Of a stretch of DNA of 64,000 nt, positions 27,121-35,812 are shown piece by piece. Every line of letters begins with the position of its first letter. The first letter of the stretch is position 1. The DNA is from Parasphaerochaeta coccoides DSM 17374. GTDB taxonomy: Bacteria; Spirochaetota; Spirochaetia; Sphaerochaetales; Sphaerochaetaceae. The translations under genes and the position numbers were made by a program. The notes below the pieces were generated by a model. It had not been told where the DNA came from and made no database searches. It was given only the letters and a program-made list of their open reading frames with translations. Where the stretch lies: NCBI RefSeq assembly GCF_000208385.1, contig NC_015436.1, forward strand, positions 1,302,001 to 1,366,000, in the 5' to 3' direction.

Positions 27121-28094
27121 ACGGGATAGTCCTCCTGCTGGATAAAGCCAATGGCATGTTTCTTGACACAGGTGAACATGTAATCCAAAGCTTTGTATGT
27201 GGCAAAATTCTGTAGACAGAGCTCCCGGAACTCCCGTTCCTTCATCTTTTCCTTGGCGGCAATGAAGGCAAGGGGAAGAACAATGGCATCCTTGACAAGA
27301 TCGGCAACATCAAAAACCAATGCACCTCGTCTGGTCTTTCCATGCATGACTGCAAACCCGTGTGGGATTCCCAGAACCCATAGGCAGGTTGCAGTAAGGC
27401 CATAGGCAAGATAATTTCCATGGTTAAGGAATGTGTTCACAGCATCCATAGGTTCATCACGATTCCGCGTGAATCCAGAAAGGCCGGTTTTCTGTGCGGC
27501 GTATTTGAATAGCCTCTTTGTCATCTGAGCTTCTAGTCTCAATAGTTCATTGACCGTCGGAGCTTGGACGACTTGCTGGGAATAACGCGTGAGGGCATCC
27601 TCAATCTCTGCGTCATCCATATAGAAGCCTGCATTCTGCAAGTATTTATCTTTATGCCAGATTTCAGTTAAGAATTCGATGCGATATTCTTGAAAAGCTT
27701 TTGCTACTTTCAATCTTTTATCATCATCAAACCAAAAGCTCACCCATCCTTGCAAATATTCTGTAGGACGATATTCACTTTGAGGCGTAACCCACTCAAT
27801 TTCATTCCCTGCAAACAATGGCGTTCCACCAGAACCGGAAAACCCCAGCAGCACTCCCGCTGAAGCAATCATGCGGACAGCAGCCTGTGTTATTGAGGTT
27901 CCAGTACCTAACAATATGACCGTAGTATTGGCAATGGGGATATTCCAGTATTGGAATTCATTTTTCATTTCAGTCAGAAATACAACCCTACCGTCTTTCA
28001 CCATGAGCCGGGCTTTCTCAATGTAATAGATATTTGCCCGTTTTGAATGAAGAATCGCCTTCAAATCCGAGAGATATTCCAAGGCTGTGCCCAT
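27117..28094 (-). CDS. cas1: Type I-F integrase Cas1
   Basis: 325 residues from the ATG at 28094; alternatively 321 from the TTG at 28082 (LEYLSDLKAILHSKRANIYY), which fits the family's N-terminus and places AGGA at better spacing. Catalytic Glu in LLRLEAQMTKRLFK, His in AVMHGKTRRGALVF and Asp shortly after in DVADLVKDAIVLP. Cas1 and Cas2-3 together insert new spacers at the leader end of the I-F array. First gene of the cas operon; a possible promoter lies at 28119-28148. Confidence 0.94.
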   Translation of the reverse strand: MGTALEYLSDLKAILHSKRANIYYIEKARLMVKDGRVVFLTEMKNEFQYWNIPIANTTVILLGTGTSITQAAVRMIASAGVLLGFSGSGGTPLFAGNEIEWVTPQSEYRPTEYLQGWVSFWFDDDKRLKVAKAFQEYRIEFLTEIWHKDKYLQNAGFYMDDAEIEDALTRYSQQVVQAPTVNELLRLEAQMTKRLFKYAAQKTGLSGFTRNRDEPMDAVNTFLNHGNYLAYGLTATCLWVLGIPHGFAVMHGKTRRGALVFDVADLVKDAIVLPLAFIAAKEKMKEREFRELCLQNFATYKALDYMFTCVKKHAIGFIQQEDYPV

Positions 28095-28118
28095 CCTTTT
28101 CAGTTTTGGTATTACTTT

Positions 28119-28148
28119 AGAATACGCTCACTTGCTGGGCAATACCAA
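28119..28148 (-). promoter_or_regulatory. Possible cas operon promoter
   Basis: Minus strand: TTGGTA (28143-28148), an 18-nt spacer, TATTCT (28119-28124), 25 nt before the cas1 ATG. The only reasonable -35/-10 pair in the gap upstream of cas1. Confidence 0.35.
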
Positions 28149-28209
28149 TCTTTATTTACTTTGCTTCATGATTTAGGTAGATTCAAGCCAGAAACGACCA
28201 TCCATAAAT

Positions 28210-28578
28210 ATGGCTGTTCGATATTTTGACAGAATGATGTCTTTCAATCCTGAGGAGCATAAAAGACTTCTTGGAATCTTGATGGATGCCTGGGTCAACC
28301 TGGATGCGACTGAACTTGTGAAGCATATCAGCTTGGATTTCCAATACGACTCACAATGGGTTTTCAATAGCATGTACGCTGAAGAATATCCCTCTTACAT
28401 TAAAGGAAAATTTGAGACAAGCAAAAGGACGGGAGTTTTCCCCTCCGTGTCCTTAGTCAATGACACACATTCCCCCGGAGGCATGTTGAAACTGGAACAA
28501 CAGGGCAATCCTCCTGGATATCTCAGAATACAGTGCTCAGAAGGGCTGATATGCAAGATAGATATGAGTATGTGCTGA
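28210..28578 (+). CDS. Hypothetical small protein, possibly NTF2-like
   Basis: 122 residues, divergent from cas1. Residues about 14-75 (HKRLLGILMDAWVNLDATEL, SQWVFNSMYAEEYPSYIKGK) resemble the helix-plus-cone opening of NTF2/SnoaL-like folds; the end is FLRIQCSEGL-like. No catalytic signature. No clear Shine-Dalgarno site precedes the first ATG; an internal Met at 28237 is an alternative. A GAGGATA/TATCCTC hairpin follows at 28585-28602. It lies inside the segment bracketed by the IS256 remnants. Confidence 0.45.
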   Translation: MAVRYFDRMMSFNPEEHKRLLGILMDAWVNLDATELVKHISLDFQYDSQWVFNSMYAEEYPSYIKGKFETSKRTGVFPSVSLVNDTHSPGGMLKLEQQGNPPGYLRIQCSEGLICKIDMSMC

Positions 28579-28678
28579 TTACCGGAGGATAAACGTATCC
28601 TCAATATCTATCTCAACTACTTTTAGGAAAGCAGTTCGAAAGGGAGCCTTTTTTACGTCTCGTCAACAGGAGCTTTCC

Positions 28679-28928
28679 TCATGGGATTTTCCAGGACTGT
28701 TCCGCTCCTAGCAACTTGTTCAGCGTCGCCTCCACGCTTTCTCGTACCAATGTGCCCACCTGCTGTTTTACGACATCCTCGTTAAACTGTATAATCTTCT
28801 CCGACATGGTCTGTCTTCTCCGTGGTGTTTTATGGTGTTTGCTACCAACATTCTACCAAGGGGAGGCAGGACATGTCTTTCATGGCCTCTTTTCAAGAGA
28901 ACGAAACTTAGCATACCTTATCCATATA
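28679..28928 (-). mobile_element. IS256-family 5' remnant, copy 2
   Basis: Minus-strand ATG at 28807 opens MSEKIIQFNEDVVKQQVGTL then VRESVEATLNKLLGAEQSW and a stop at 28679-28681. It is the same transposase start as at 16713-16862, cut at almost the same codon, with the same upstream noncoding end to TAGCATACCTTATC near 28924. Both copies point the same way and bracket the I-F locus. Confidence 0.75.
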
Positions 28929-28934
28929 AATCTC

Positions 28935-30119
28935 CTATTCTCTCGAAATATTTCTGAGTCCAAATGCAAACCCTGAATATGATACTATTGAAAATAGGAT
29001 TACGAAAACGACGCTAGCACTGATGGACAACTTGTCGTTTAAGAAACTTATCCAAGATACTAGTATCATTTGTATTATTCTTGTAAAAGTTGAGATAACG
29101 CTTAAAACTCTACCAGAATAAGTTAAATCCATAGCATTGATGTATTGTGTGTTCATCTTCACTCTGATTACAGAACAGGCCAATCCGAAATAACACATGC
29201 TTATTATAAGCATTGCCGGTAGTATATTAATCCTTAGTATGATCATTGTGACTAATATCATGATGAACGCACCATTAGTTATTGAGCTGTCCTTAAATCT
29301 TCTTAAAATACCAATTCCCAATAGAAGACTCCCAATTGCAACACCGATACTATATCCAGAATAAGAAAATGAATATAATTCTGGTTGCAGGGGATATTTC
29401 TCAATAACCATTACTGGAAGCAAAAGATTAAAACAGGCGGCAATTAGCGTAGGGAAATATGCTAGAAATCCTAAAATAAACAACTGTTTTTTTGAGACTA
29501 AATATTTCAACCCTATTTCCATCTCTCGAAAATATGATTTTCTTTCGTTGTCATGGTTACGAACAATTGGTGGCTCAGAATAGAATATGATAATGAAGCT
29601 TGATGCGATAAAACAGATTGAATTAATTAAAAGAACTCCTTGGATTAAGAATCTATTAAATAGTAGAGCTGCCAATAAACCGGCAATAAATGAACTTGAG
29701 TGCAACGAAAATTCAATGTATGAATTTGATTTAGAAATGAGTTCTTTCTTGTCCAACTTTCGGATTAGGGTCGATACAGAATTTGAGTACAAAGAGAAAC
29801 CCAATCCATTAATAAAGTTGAGTATATAAAATTCGTATACTGACACGACACCTGAAACTACAGCAAAGCATACAAGTAACGATGCGACTCCTCGGATAAT
29901 ACTAATTACAGATATTAAGTGTTTTACTCGAAACTTATCGATTAGTATTCCCATAAATGGTGAAAATACTAATCCGGCAAAGGTATATATGATTGATTGT
30001 AATGCAACAGTTGAACTAAGGCCTGTAAGTTCTAATAAGAACCAGTTCACACTAATAAAACAAACCCAAGAACCGAAACCAGTAATAAAATCTACTGATA
30101 GTAAAATTAAGTTGTTCAT
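28935..30119 (-). CDS. MFS transporter
   Basis: I start at the ATG at 30119 (MNNLILLSVDFITGFGSWVC), preceded by AAGGAATAATACT, rather than at 30191 inside the upstream gene; product 394 residues. About ten to twelve hydrophobic helices, with the MFS signature region GLVFSPFMGILIDKFRVKHL between helices 2 and 3 and a long central loop (EPPIVRNHDNERKSYFREME). Likely an exporter (MFS_3/enterobactin-exporter-like layout). It starts 4 nt after the radical-SAM gene's stop, so the two form an operon. The pair is markedly more AT-rich than its surroundings. Confidence 0.8.
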   Translation of the reverse strand: MNNLILLSVDFITGFGSWVCFISVNWFLLELTGLSSTVALQSIIYTFAGLVFSPFMGILIDKFRVKHLISVISIIRGVASLLVCFAVVSGVVSVYEFYILNFINGLGFSLYSNSVSTLIRKLDKKELISKSNSYIEFSLHSSSFIAGLLAALLFNRFLIQGVLLINSICFIASSFIIIFYSEPPIVRNHDNERKSYFREMEIGLKYLVSKKQLFILGFLAYFPTLIAACFNLLLPVMVIEKYPLQPELYSFSYSGYSIGVAIGSLLLGIGILRRFKDSSITNGAFIMILVTMIILRINILPAMLIISMCYFGLACSVIRVKMNTQYINAMDLTYSGRVLSVISTFTRIIQMILVSWISFLNDKLSISASVVFVILFSIVSYSGFAFGLRNISRE

Positions 30120-30123
30120 AGTA

Positions 30124-30948
30124 TTATTCCTTGCGGTGTTGGATGATTTCAGCATGTCGCAACGAAAAATTATAGCGGGAAATGCTCTCATTAACTAAAA
30201 CTTCAAGCTTTTTATGCGATGAATCTAAATACTTCTTTGATAGAACCTCAACCGGGACTTTTCCTCTCAATCTTAAGGCAATCTGAGCATTGATGTTCAA
30301 GTATTCAACAAACACCTCTTGTACTCCAACATTATGAAGAACGCGAAAGATATCATCAAGCTCATCGGGTTTCTCTTGATAGAAAGGCAATAACGGCCCA
30401 ATAAACGCATATGTCTTGATGCCACTTTCTACAAGCTTTGCCAAAGTCTTGAGCCGTATAGTGTTTGAAGGTGCTCGGTTCTCATACTCTATCCTTTTAC
30501 CCGATGAAGCTGTAACTGTTATGCCTACTTTTAGATTATCAATACGAGTAAGAATATCTATATCACGGGTGACGATTGGAGACTTCGTTAGGATTTCAAC
30601 ATAACCAAATGGATTATTCTTTATGAGAGTTTCAAGAATGGAATGAGTTATCTTTTCATTTTTCTCTATCGGCTGGTAAGGGTCAGTTACTGAACCAATC
30701 AAAACTCTTTTTCCTGCGTAATATTCACGTCTCTTTAAGGCCTTCTCTAACAACTCTTTTACATTCTCCTTAACGTAGACATAGTCTCCCCATTCAGAGA
30801 CAGCCCTTCCTTCAAATTTTGCCATGAAGCATGCATAGCAGTAGTTACAGGCAAAGTAACAACCCGTGTAAGGATTAATCACAAAGTCAGCTTCTGGGAG
30901 AGCCGACTTTGTAAGAATTGCTTTAGCTCTGATATGTTTTACGTTCAT
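30124..30948 (-). CDS. Radical SAM protein of the SplB-like group
   Basis: Start set at 30948 (MNVKHIRAKAILTKSALPEA), where GGAGG lies 8 nt upstream; 274 residues. Motif NPYTGCYFACNYCYACFM gives Cys-x3-Cys-x2-Cys for the 4Fe-4S cluster, and RVLIGSVTDPYQPIEKNEKI plus LTKSPIVTRDIDILTRI are typical of the spore-photoproduct-lyase-like radical SAM group. There is no SPASM or B12 domain. It is followed at 4 nt by an MFS exporter, which may mean that its product is exported, but no precursor peptide gene is evident. AT-rich, likely recently acquired. Confidence 0.75.
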   Translation of the reverse strand: MNVKHIRAKAILTKSALPEADFVINPYTGCYFACNYCYACFMAKFEGRAVSEWGDYVYVKENVKELLEKALKRREYYAGKRVLIGSVTDPYQPIEKNEKITHSILETLIKNNPFGYVEILTKSPIVTRDIDILTRIDNLKVGITVTASSGKRIEYENRAPSNTIRLKTLAKLVESGIKTYAFIGPLLPFYQEKPDELDDIFRVLHNVGVQEVFVEYLNINAQIALRLRGKVPVEVLSKKYLDSSHKKLEVLVNESISRYNFSLRHAEIIQHRKE

Positions 30949-30991
30949 TGACCGCCCCTCCAAAAAAATTGAATGAGACTACAATAACAAG

Positions 30992-31120
30992 TAACAAATA
31001 CTTAGAACGATTGTTCTTGAAAATGACGCTACTGCTATTCTTGTCAGCCAATTTCGTTGCCTTGGAGAAAGGCTGATTAGCTTCGGTCATTGTCACAATC
31101 AGTTTCGTGTTGGTGATCAT
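30992..31120 (-). pseudogene. Phd/YefM-type antitoxin, N-terminal fragment
   Basis: ATG at 31120 after GAGGTAATACT opens MITNTKLIVTMTEANQPFSK, then ATKLADKNSSSVIFKNNRSK. 'i.n...lv.mtEAnqnFSk...laD..g..vI.KNN.pkY' is the N-terminal DNA-binding half of Phd/YefM antitoxins. After about residue 43 the sequence becomes hydrophobic and unrelated (LLLVIVVSFNFFGG), where the radical-SAM/MFS cassette begins. The toxin-binding half and any toxin gene are gone. Confidence 0.6.
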
Positions 31121-31233
31121 AGTATTACCTCACAGCTGAATAACCTCGTAATACCCTCTCTCAGGGGGCGGATGCTCTTCTAGTTTATACTTCTGTTTCC
31201 CGACAAAATTCTGGAAGTCTTTTGATAAACAAT
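31121..31233 (-). other. C-terminal tail of an unrecognised gene upstream of the Phd fragment
   Basis: A minus-strand frame reads FIDCLSKDFQNFVGKQKYKL then EEHPPPERGYYEVIQL and a stop just before the Phd ribosome site. The composition looks coding and the stop-RBS-start spacing is operon-like, but the 5' part is replaced by the end of the AlbA_2 gene. Possibly the tail of a gene once paired with the antitoxin. Confidence 0.35.
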
Positions 31234-32685
31234 CTATGAATTCTTAGCCGTTACATATCTCTGATAACGGCTGTTCGGCTTATCCGGTATGGTCATGCGC
31301 AATTTCCCAGAATCAAGCAAAGGCTTGAGATATACCTTCCGGAAATATTCCCGATGTTCAATGCCGATATGCGTCTGCATCTCATCCCTTGTTCGTGGAA
31401 TTGAACAGAATTCTATGAGTATTTTCAGACGATTATCTTGCGCGGTATCTTGCGCGGTATCTTGCGCGGTATCTTGCGCGGTATCTTGCGCGGTATCTTG
31501 CGCGGTAAGAGTCATAGACACATAGTTTACATTCTTCAAGACGACACGAAAGTCCGATGGAGTTGAGAAAAATTCAGGTTTCATCTTGTCCGTATAACCA
31601 GGAAGTTTCGCTGTCTCGTTCAGAATCTTTGACAACCCGCTGCCACGACGCTCCATGAATTTCATACGATGAAATAAGTCTGCGATTACAGGATTACGCC
31701 GTGCAGAACCGATGGAGCGGATATCCCTGTCCTGAATCGCCCGACCATCGAACATTCCTCCTGGACTCTGGATCTCAAGGCGGTCATCGAACATATCGAC
31801 ATGAATCTCACTGCCCAAAAGAATATAGTCACGATGAATGAGTGCGTTCACAATCGCTTCGGTCACCGCACGGTCGGCGTAATCGGGCTTATCGACACGA
31901 TAGTCCGCTTCCTTCACAAAGCGCATCTTGGAATTGTTGCGTATGAAGTCACTGCTGTTCCGGAGTAAGCTGATCAAATTGCCTTCATATTCCTTATCAT
32001 CCAAGGCGTCGTCAAAGATGGAACCTTTATCGAGTCCATTCCATCGCGTACAGAATATCCGTGAGTTACGGACAATGTACTGGTCGGCCATCAGCTTGCC
32101 GGCGTTGGTCAGGAACCCCTGCCTGTCAGCCAGTCCAAAAGAGATGTAATCGGAATCTTCAAAATGTATCCCGGCTTTCTCAAGGTAGGTTGCCTCAAGC
32201 AAGGTAAAGCTATAATCCGTCTTTCTTGCATCGGTAACCATTGCATCAAATGAGCGGTTCGTACCTTTGAGAATCAATTCATTCAGAACATGGTCAGGAG
32301 CAGGCATGCTCTCGTTCCCCACCCTGATGTACGCCTCCATGACTCCGTCAGCTTTATAATAATACGGAGTCGAACGACCGGGCAAAATCTTCAAGCTCAG
32401 GATATCCTTTTCATTCTCCTTGATTGCCTTCAACTCAATCTGGGGCAATGGAGTAATTCTATCCTTGATAAGCCGACTGATGGTCTCAGCATCGTCCTGC
32501 GCAGAATCAAGCCCAACGACCTGTTTGTCATCGGACACTCCGAATAGGAGCATACCTCCGATTGAATTGGCGAAGGCACTGACGCTTTTCAGCCAGCTCT
32601 TCGGTTTCTTCTTTTCCAGTGCGATCTTGAATTCATAGTCGGAGACTTCCGCAACAAGCAACTCAATCATGTCTGGCCCCTTCAT
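31234..32685 (-). CDS. AlbA_2 (Schlafen-like) ATP-binding protein with AQDT repeat linker
   Basis: 483 residues. AlbA_2 domain at about 1-130 (YEFKIALEKKKPKSWLKSVS, AFANSIGGMLLFGVSDDKQV). GHKL-like middle with RAVTEAIVNALIHRDYILLG and RLEIQSPGGMFDGR, then R.G.GL.KI. A linker of six TAQD/AQDT units (residues about 393-416) precedes a C-terminal winged helix (ILIEFCSIPRTRDEMQTHIG). Same plan as the protein at 12184-13683 but of a different subgroup. It stands alone, upstream of the broken antitoxin. Function in defence or regulation is inferred only from the family. Confidence 0.8.
   Translation of the reverse strand: MKGPDMIELLVAEVSDYEFKIALEKKKPKSWLKSVSAFANSIGGMLLFGVSDDKQVVGLDSAQDDAETISRLIKDRITPLPQIELKAIKENEKDILSLKILPGRSTPYYYKADGVMEAYIRVGNESMPAPDHVLNELILKGTNRSFDAMVTDARKTDYSFTLLEATYLEKAGIHFEDSDYISFGLADRQGFLTNAGKLMADQYIVRNSRIFCTRWNGLDKGSIFDDALDDKEYEGNLISLLRNSSDFIRNNSKMRFVKEADYRVDKPDYADRAVTEAIVNALIHRDYILLGSEIHVDMFDDRLEIQSPGGMFDGRAIQDRDIRSIGSARRNPVIADLFHRMKFMERRGSGLSKILNETAKLPGYTDKMKPEFFSTPSDFRVVLKNVNYVSMTLTAQDTAQDTAQDTAQDTAQDTAQDNRLKILIEFCSIPRTRDEMQTHIGIEHREYFRKVYLKPLLDSGKLRMTIPDKPNSRYQRYVTAKNS
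31436..31507 (+). repeat. Six tandem copies of a 12-bp unit in the AlbA_2 linker
   Basis: The unit TTGCGCGGTATC is repeated almost perfectly six times. Twelve nt equals four codons, so copy-number changes lengthen or shorten the linker by AQDT units without breaking the frame. Confidence 0.9.
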
Positions 32686-32834
32686 TTTTCACAGCTATCA
32701 TATTACCATACAAAGCAAGAAAGATAATCATGAGTGTTTAGGTTTACGCCTGCATGGTGATAAGACACCATGACCCATCCGTTCTCCTTCACATGTCCAA
32801 TTCACCTTTTATTGACCGTAATCAACACTACATT

Positions 32835-33051
32835 CTACTCTTTTTGAAAATCTATCAGTTTTCTGATATCATCAATTTTTAGAGCTTCGGCAATCTTTGA
32901 AAGATGTTCAAAGTTACTGACTGTTCTTGTTCCCCGAATAATATCACTAATGGTTGATTCACGTACACCAGACATCTCAGCTAATTTCTTCTGAGTAATG
33001 CCTTTCTTCAAGTAAATCCTTAATTCTCAACCGGATATTGAAACCAGCCAT
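32835..33051 (-). pseudogene. XRE-family HTH regulator, frameshifted
   Basis: ATG at 33051 opens MAGFNIRLRIKDL; a one-base shift near 33023-33030 is needed to continue as KKGITQKKLAEMSGVRESTI, SDIIRGTRTVSNFEHLSKIA and EALKIDDIRKLIDFQKE to a TAG at 32835-32837. The second frame is an unmistakable Cro/C1-type HTH. In the annotated frame translation stops after MAGFNIRLRIKDLLEERHYS and four further residues. AGGAG in the end of the AIPR gene serves as ribosome site, so AIPR and XRE were one operon. A palindrome upstream of the AIPR gene (34241-34260) would be its natural operator. Confidence 0.7.
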
Positions 33052-33053
33052 CT

Positions 33054-34223
33054 TTAAGCTCCTAACAGTTTCTGTTGTACCGTCATATATGCTATGTCCC
33101 AGACATTTGGATCCTTTCCAACAGCATTCGGATTATCTCCAATGGAACTGGCAAAACCCACGACTTTTGTTGCAAGGGATTGTTTACAATCTTCCCAAAC
33201 TGCAATAGGTCCATTAATAGTCTTTTTCCATTCGTACTTCTCTGTAGTAAAATTATATTCTAGAAGACACCTGAAAGCTGCGACAACTGGATAAATCAAT
33301 CCATTGGGAATCTTATAAAAAAGATCTTGCATTCCAAATTTGCTTTTCCCGACAACTCGATTATTTTTAAAGCCAGAGTACTTTTTCCTTCCATAGCGCC
33401 CTCCACCATTATTATAGGCATCCGCAAACTCTAGTTCTATTACATCATAAAGATCAAAGATGTCGGGACTAACATTTACCAATTTTCGATATTTCTCTGG
33501 ATTTTCCAAATAGTATTCCAACATCTTTGCTTTAGAAGAATAAGCTTGAATTGGATGATTCCCTTCATCAAAACGCTCACTATCGAACATATTAATGATA
33601 GCAACTATTTCTCTAGCATCGATCATTCTTTGACTTTTCCCAGTCTCTGTATCTTGAGTTACCTGATTTTGTTTGAAAGCAATTCGTGAAAAAAATGGCA
33701 TCCCATCAAGAGCTTCTTTTATTGGATCAAAATGATTGGCTAACTCAGCCATAGATTTGACATCCACCTGTATGGAGGTATTTCTGGCTTCAGCTAGCTG
33801 CTCTATGATGTCTTCTACCCCAGTCATGACCTCAAACTGAACAAACTGACTAAGACTTCCATCTAAATGGTCACATACTATTTTATAAGTATGTCCCCCA
33901 TCAACGTTGCCATGCTTTTCATCATCATCAAAAAAAATGGTGACTTCTTCTGTCCTGTTGTTATAGTTAACACTTGCAGCCGAAAGCACGATACCACGAT
34001 TTTTCAAATGAAAATAACCATCATTACTTTCAAGTGACTCTTGGATCGCTTTTGCAACATCTGTATTCAACTTTTGATCTCGTGGATTGGTAGCCATTGG
34101 GATGTTTTTTATGACATCTCTAACCTTTACATAAAACACGTATTTAGCCGATTTTGAATTCTCGGACGGATCATCGAGACGCCGGAAGGAATTACTTTTT
34201 ACCTTCATTGTAGCTTTAAACAT
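33054..34223 (-). CDS. AIPR-family abortive phage infection protein
   Basis: 389 residues. Contains the AIPR (PF10592) features FHLKNRGIVLSAASVNYNNR, then GNVDGGHTYKIVCDHLDG (the NGGHT.kil motif, here with Asp for Asn), then EQLAEARNTSIQVDVKSMAE and KSQRMIDAREIVAIINMF. Members such as AbiR-type and AIPR proteins act in abortive infection and restriction-linked defence. The ATG follows GAGGAGAAAAAA. It is followed at once by a frameshifted XRE regulator, and the stop codon and XRE ribosome site overlap. Complete by length. Confidence 0.75.
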   Translation of the reverse strand: MFKATMKVKSNSFRRLDDPSENSKSAKYVFYVKVRDVIKNIPMATNPRDQKLNTDVAKAIQESLESNDGYFHLKNRGIVLSAASVNYNNRTEEVTIFFDDDEKHGNVDGGHTYKIVCDHLDGSLSQFVQFEVMTGVEDIIEQLAEARNTSIQVDVKSMAELANHFDPIKEALDGMPFFSRIAFKQNQVTQDTETGKSQRMIDAREIVAIINMFDSERFDEGNHPIQAYSSKAKMLEYYLENPEKYRKLVNVSPDIFDLYDVIELEFADAYNNGGGRYGRKKYSGFKNNRVVGKSKFGMQDLFYKIPNGLIYPVVAAFRCLLEYNFTTEKYEWKKTINGPIAVWEDCKQSLATKVVGFASSIGDNPNAVGKDPNVWDIAYMTVQQKLLGA

Positions 34224-34240
34224 TTTTTTCTCCTCTCCTA

Positions 34241-34260
34241 CTTGGAATCAGCGTTCCAAG
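34241..34260. promoter_or_regulatory. Palindrome upstream of the AIPR gene, candidate operator
   Basis: CTTGGAA-TCAGCG-TTCCAAG: perfect 7-nt arms, 6-nt spacer, 18 nt before the AIPR ATG. The size suits a Cro/C1-type dimer, and the neighbouring regulator gene is of that family. Confidence 0.5.
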
Positions 34261-34370
34261 AGGCAATGTTTATGCGATATTCAAAATATTGTAATCAAAG
34301 TGTTAGAGGTAATCGCTATTCTGTCAATTGGAATCCATTATTTTTTTACTTTTCCTACTCCTTTTGAATT

Positions 34371-34670
34371 TTAACCAAAATTCCCTGTGTATAAACATAA
34401 CCAGGATCTGGTTTTATCTTTCTTATAATATTTTGTCTCATACCTATCCACCCTCAGGATAAGCCCGTTCATCCAGTTTGGAGTATGATCCATCCGGATA
34501 CAGATTTCCTCGACTGACGTATCCTGGGAACATTCGATGATCAGTTCGTCATGCACATGAGCGACAATCCGATACCCCCTCAGCATCTTCATGGCATGAC
34601 AAAGAAGATCCCGGCTGGTTGCCTGCACAATGTTCTCCACAAACTTGGGGCCATAAGCTTCAAGACGTTC
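34371..34670 (-). pseudogene. Phage family A DNA polymerase, C-terminal fragment
   Basis: Immediately after the stop at 34671-34673 the same frame continues ERLEAYGPKFVENIVQATSR, DLLCHAMKMLRGYRIVAHVH and DELIIECS. 'ygpK.vENivQa.aRD.L..aM.......iv.hVHDE' is motif C and its preceding helix in Pol I-type polymerases; VHDE holds the catalytic Asp. About 100 residues remain. The matching N-terminal piece is at 58680-58789 on the same strand, 24 kb away. Confidence 0.75.
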
Positions 34671-35812
34671 TCATTTCTCAGGGGCATGGAAGGGCAAGTT
34701 CCGAGTGCGTCCGGCATTCGCCTTGGCCACTGGAAGCCCCTGGATGACTGTCGTGAACGTCTCTCCGTCTTCGGACGTCTGAAGCTTGAACTGTATCGTC
34801 GCACGTCCTGCCACAACGGCCATGATATCGTAGGATGCGAAAGGTGCGCGGGAGTGACCTTTCTTGTCCGGGTATATGTCACATCGCTCCCATTGGCCGT
34901 AATCATCACTTGTGGCGTACTCTCCAGTCCCTGCCCTGTCACGTTGATGACGCTCTCGCCTTCTACCACGCCCTCCGGGGAGACGGTGAAGACATGGGAA
35001 CTCAAAGAAAGGTTCAGGATCTTGCCGTCCTTTCCCGCATAGCCGTCCCGCACTACCGTGATGGTTTGTGTGGCCATGTAATACATCGTCTCGGAATAAG
35101 AGTGCTTCCATGTACACATGTAGGCTCCGGTCTCAGAAACGTCGAGGGCCTTGCCCGTCCCCTCGTCCGTGTCCTGTGTCGTTCCTTCCGTCCGGCTTTT
35201 CCAACTGAACTCCGCTCCGTCGTAATCGGCGCTCACGTCCTGTCCCTCCTCGTCAAGGAGCTGGGCGTGGATGGTCGTCGTCCCTTCGGCAGGCAGGGGA
35301 GCGGCGTACAGAATCAGCGTGAACTTCGTCCGGTCGTCAAGTCCCTGGAGGAGACCGGTCGTATAGGTGAAGAACTCCTCATCCAACAGCGAGGACGCGC
35401 CATAGTATGCATCGAACCGGGCCTTGAGGACTGCTCCGGATATGTCTGACGGCGTAGTCAAGTCGTGAAGCACGTCGCCCAGCTGGTCGTCAAGCACAAG
35501 GTATGCCTGCGCATAGCTCACGTATACCTGCTGCTCTTTCATGCCATAGCTTTCCGCCTGAGAGCTGTACAGGGCGTGACTGGACTGCATGGTTTTCCAC
35601 TCGCGGTACAAAATTGATTTCTCGGATGGAGTGAGCACATCGTCGCTGGTCATCTCCCCGATCTCTGCCTTGATCCTGGCAAGGTCGCGCTTGGCGAGCT
35701 GTGCATCGGCGATACGTTTGATATCGCCGCTCGTCTGCCTGGATTGAGGATGCAGTTCCGTTATTTCATCGACGACGAGGCTCTTTCCTGCGGCATTGTA
35801 TTCATTGCTCAT
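34671..35812 (-). pseudogene. Phage tail fibre/tip-like structural protein, frameshifted
   Basis: ATG at 35812 overlaps the giant gene's stop (ATGA). The first frame (about 320 residues) has SLVVDEITELHPQSRQTSGD, a helical domain with LTPSEKSILYREWKTMQSSH of the kind seen in phage tail-tip and fibre proteins, then Ig-like beta domains (DGAEFSWKSRTEGTTQD, AYMCTWKHSYSETMYYMATQ) and a DGYAGKDGK linker. Near 34850 the frame must shift to continue as PFASYDIMAVVAGRATIQFK, ending HAPEK at 34671. Position directly after the gp16-like gene is where T7-like phages place the tail fibre. The DNA polymerase fragment follows the stop without a gap. Confidence 0.6.

Noticed and set aside
34835..35449. 204-codon plus-strand ORF opposite the tail-fibre-like gene
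   Set aside because: Antisense shadow; the minus strand carries coherent helical and Ig-like domains in operon order.
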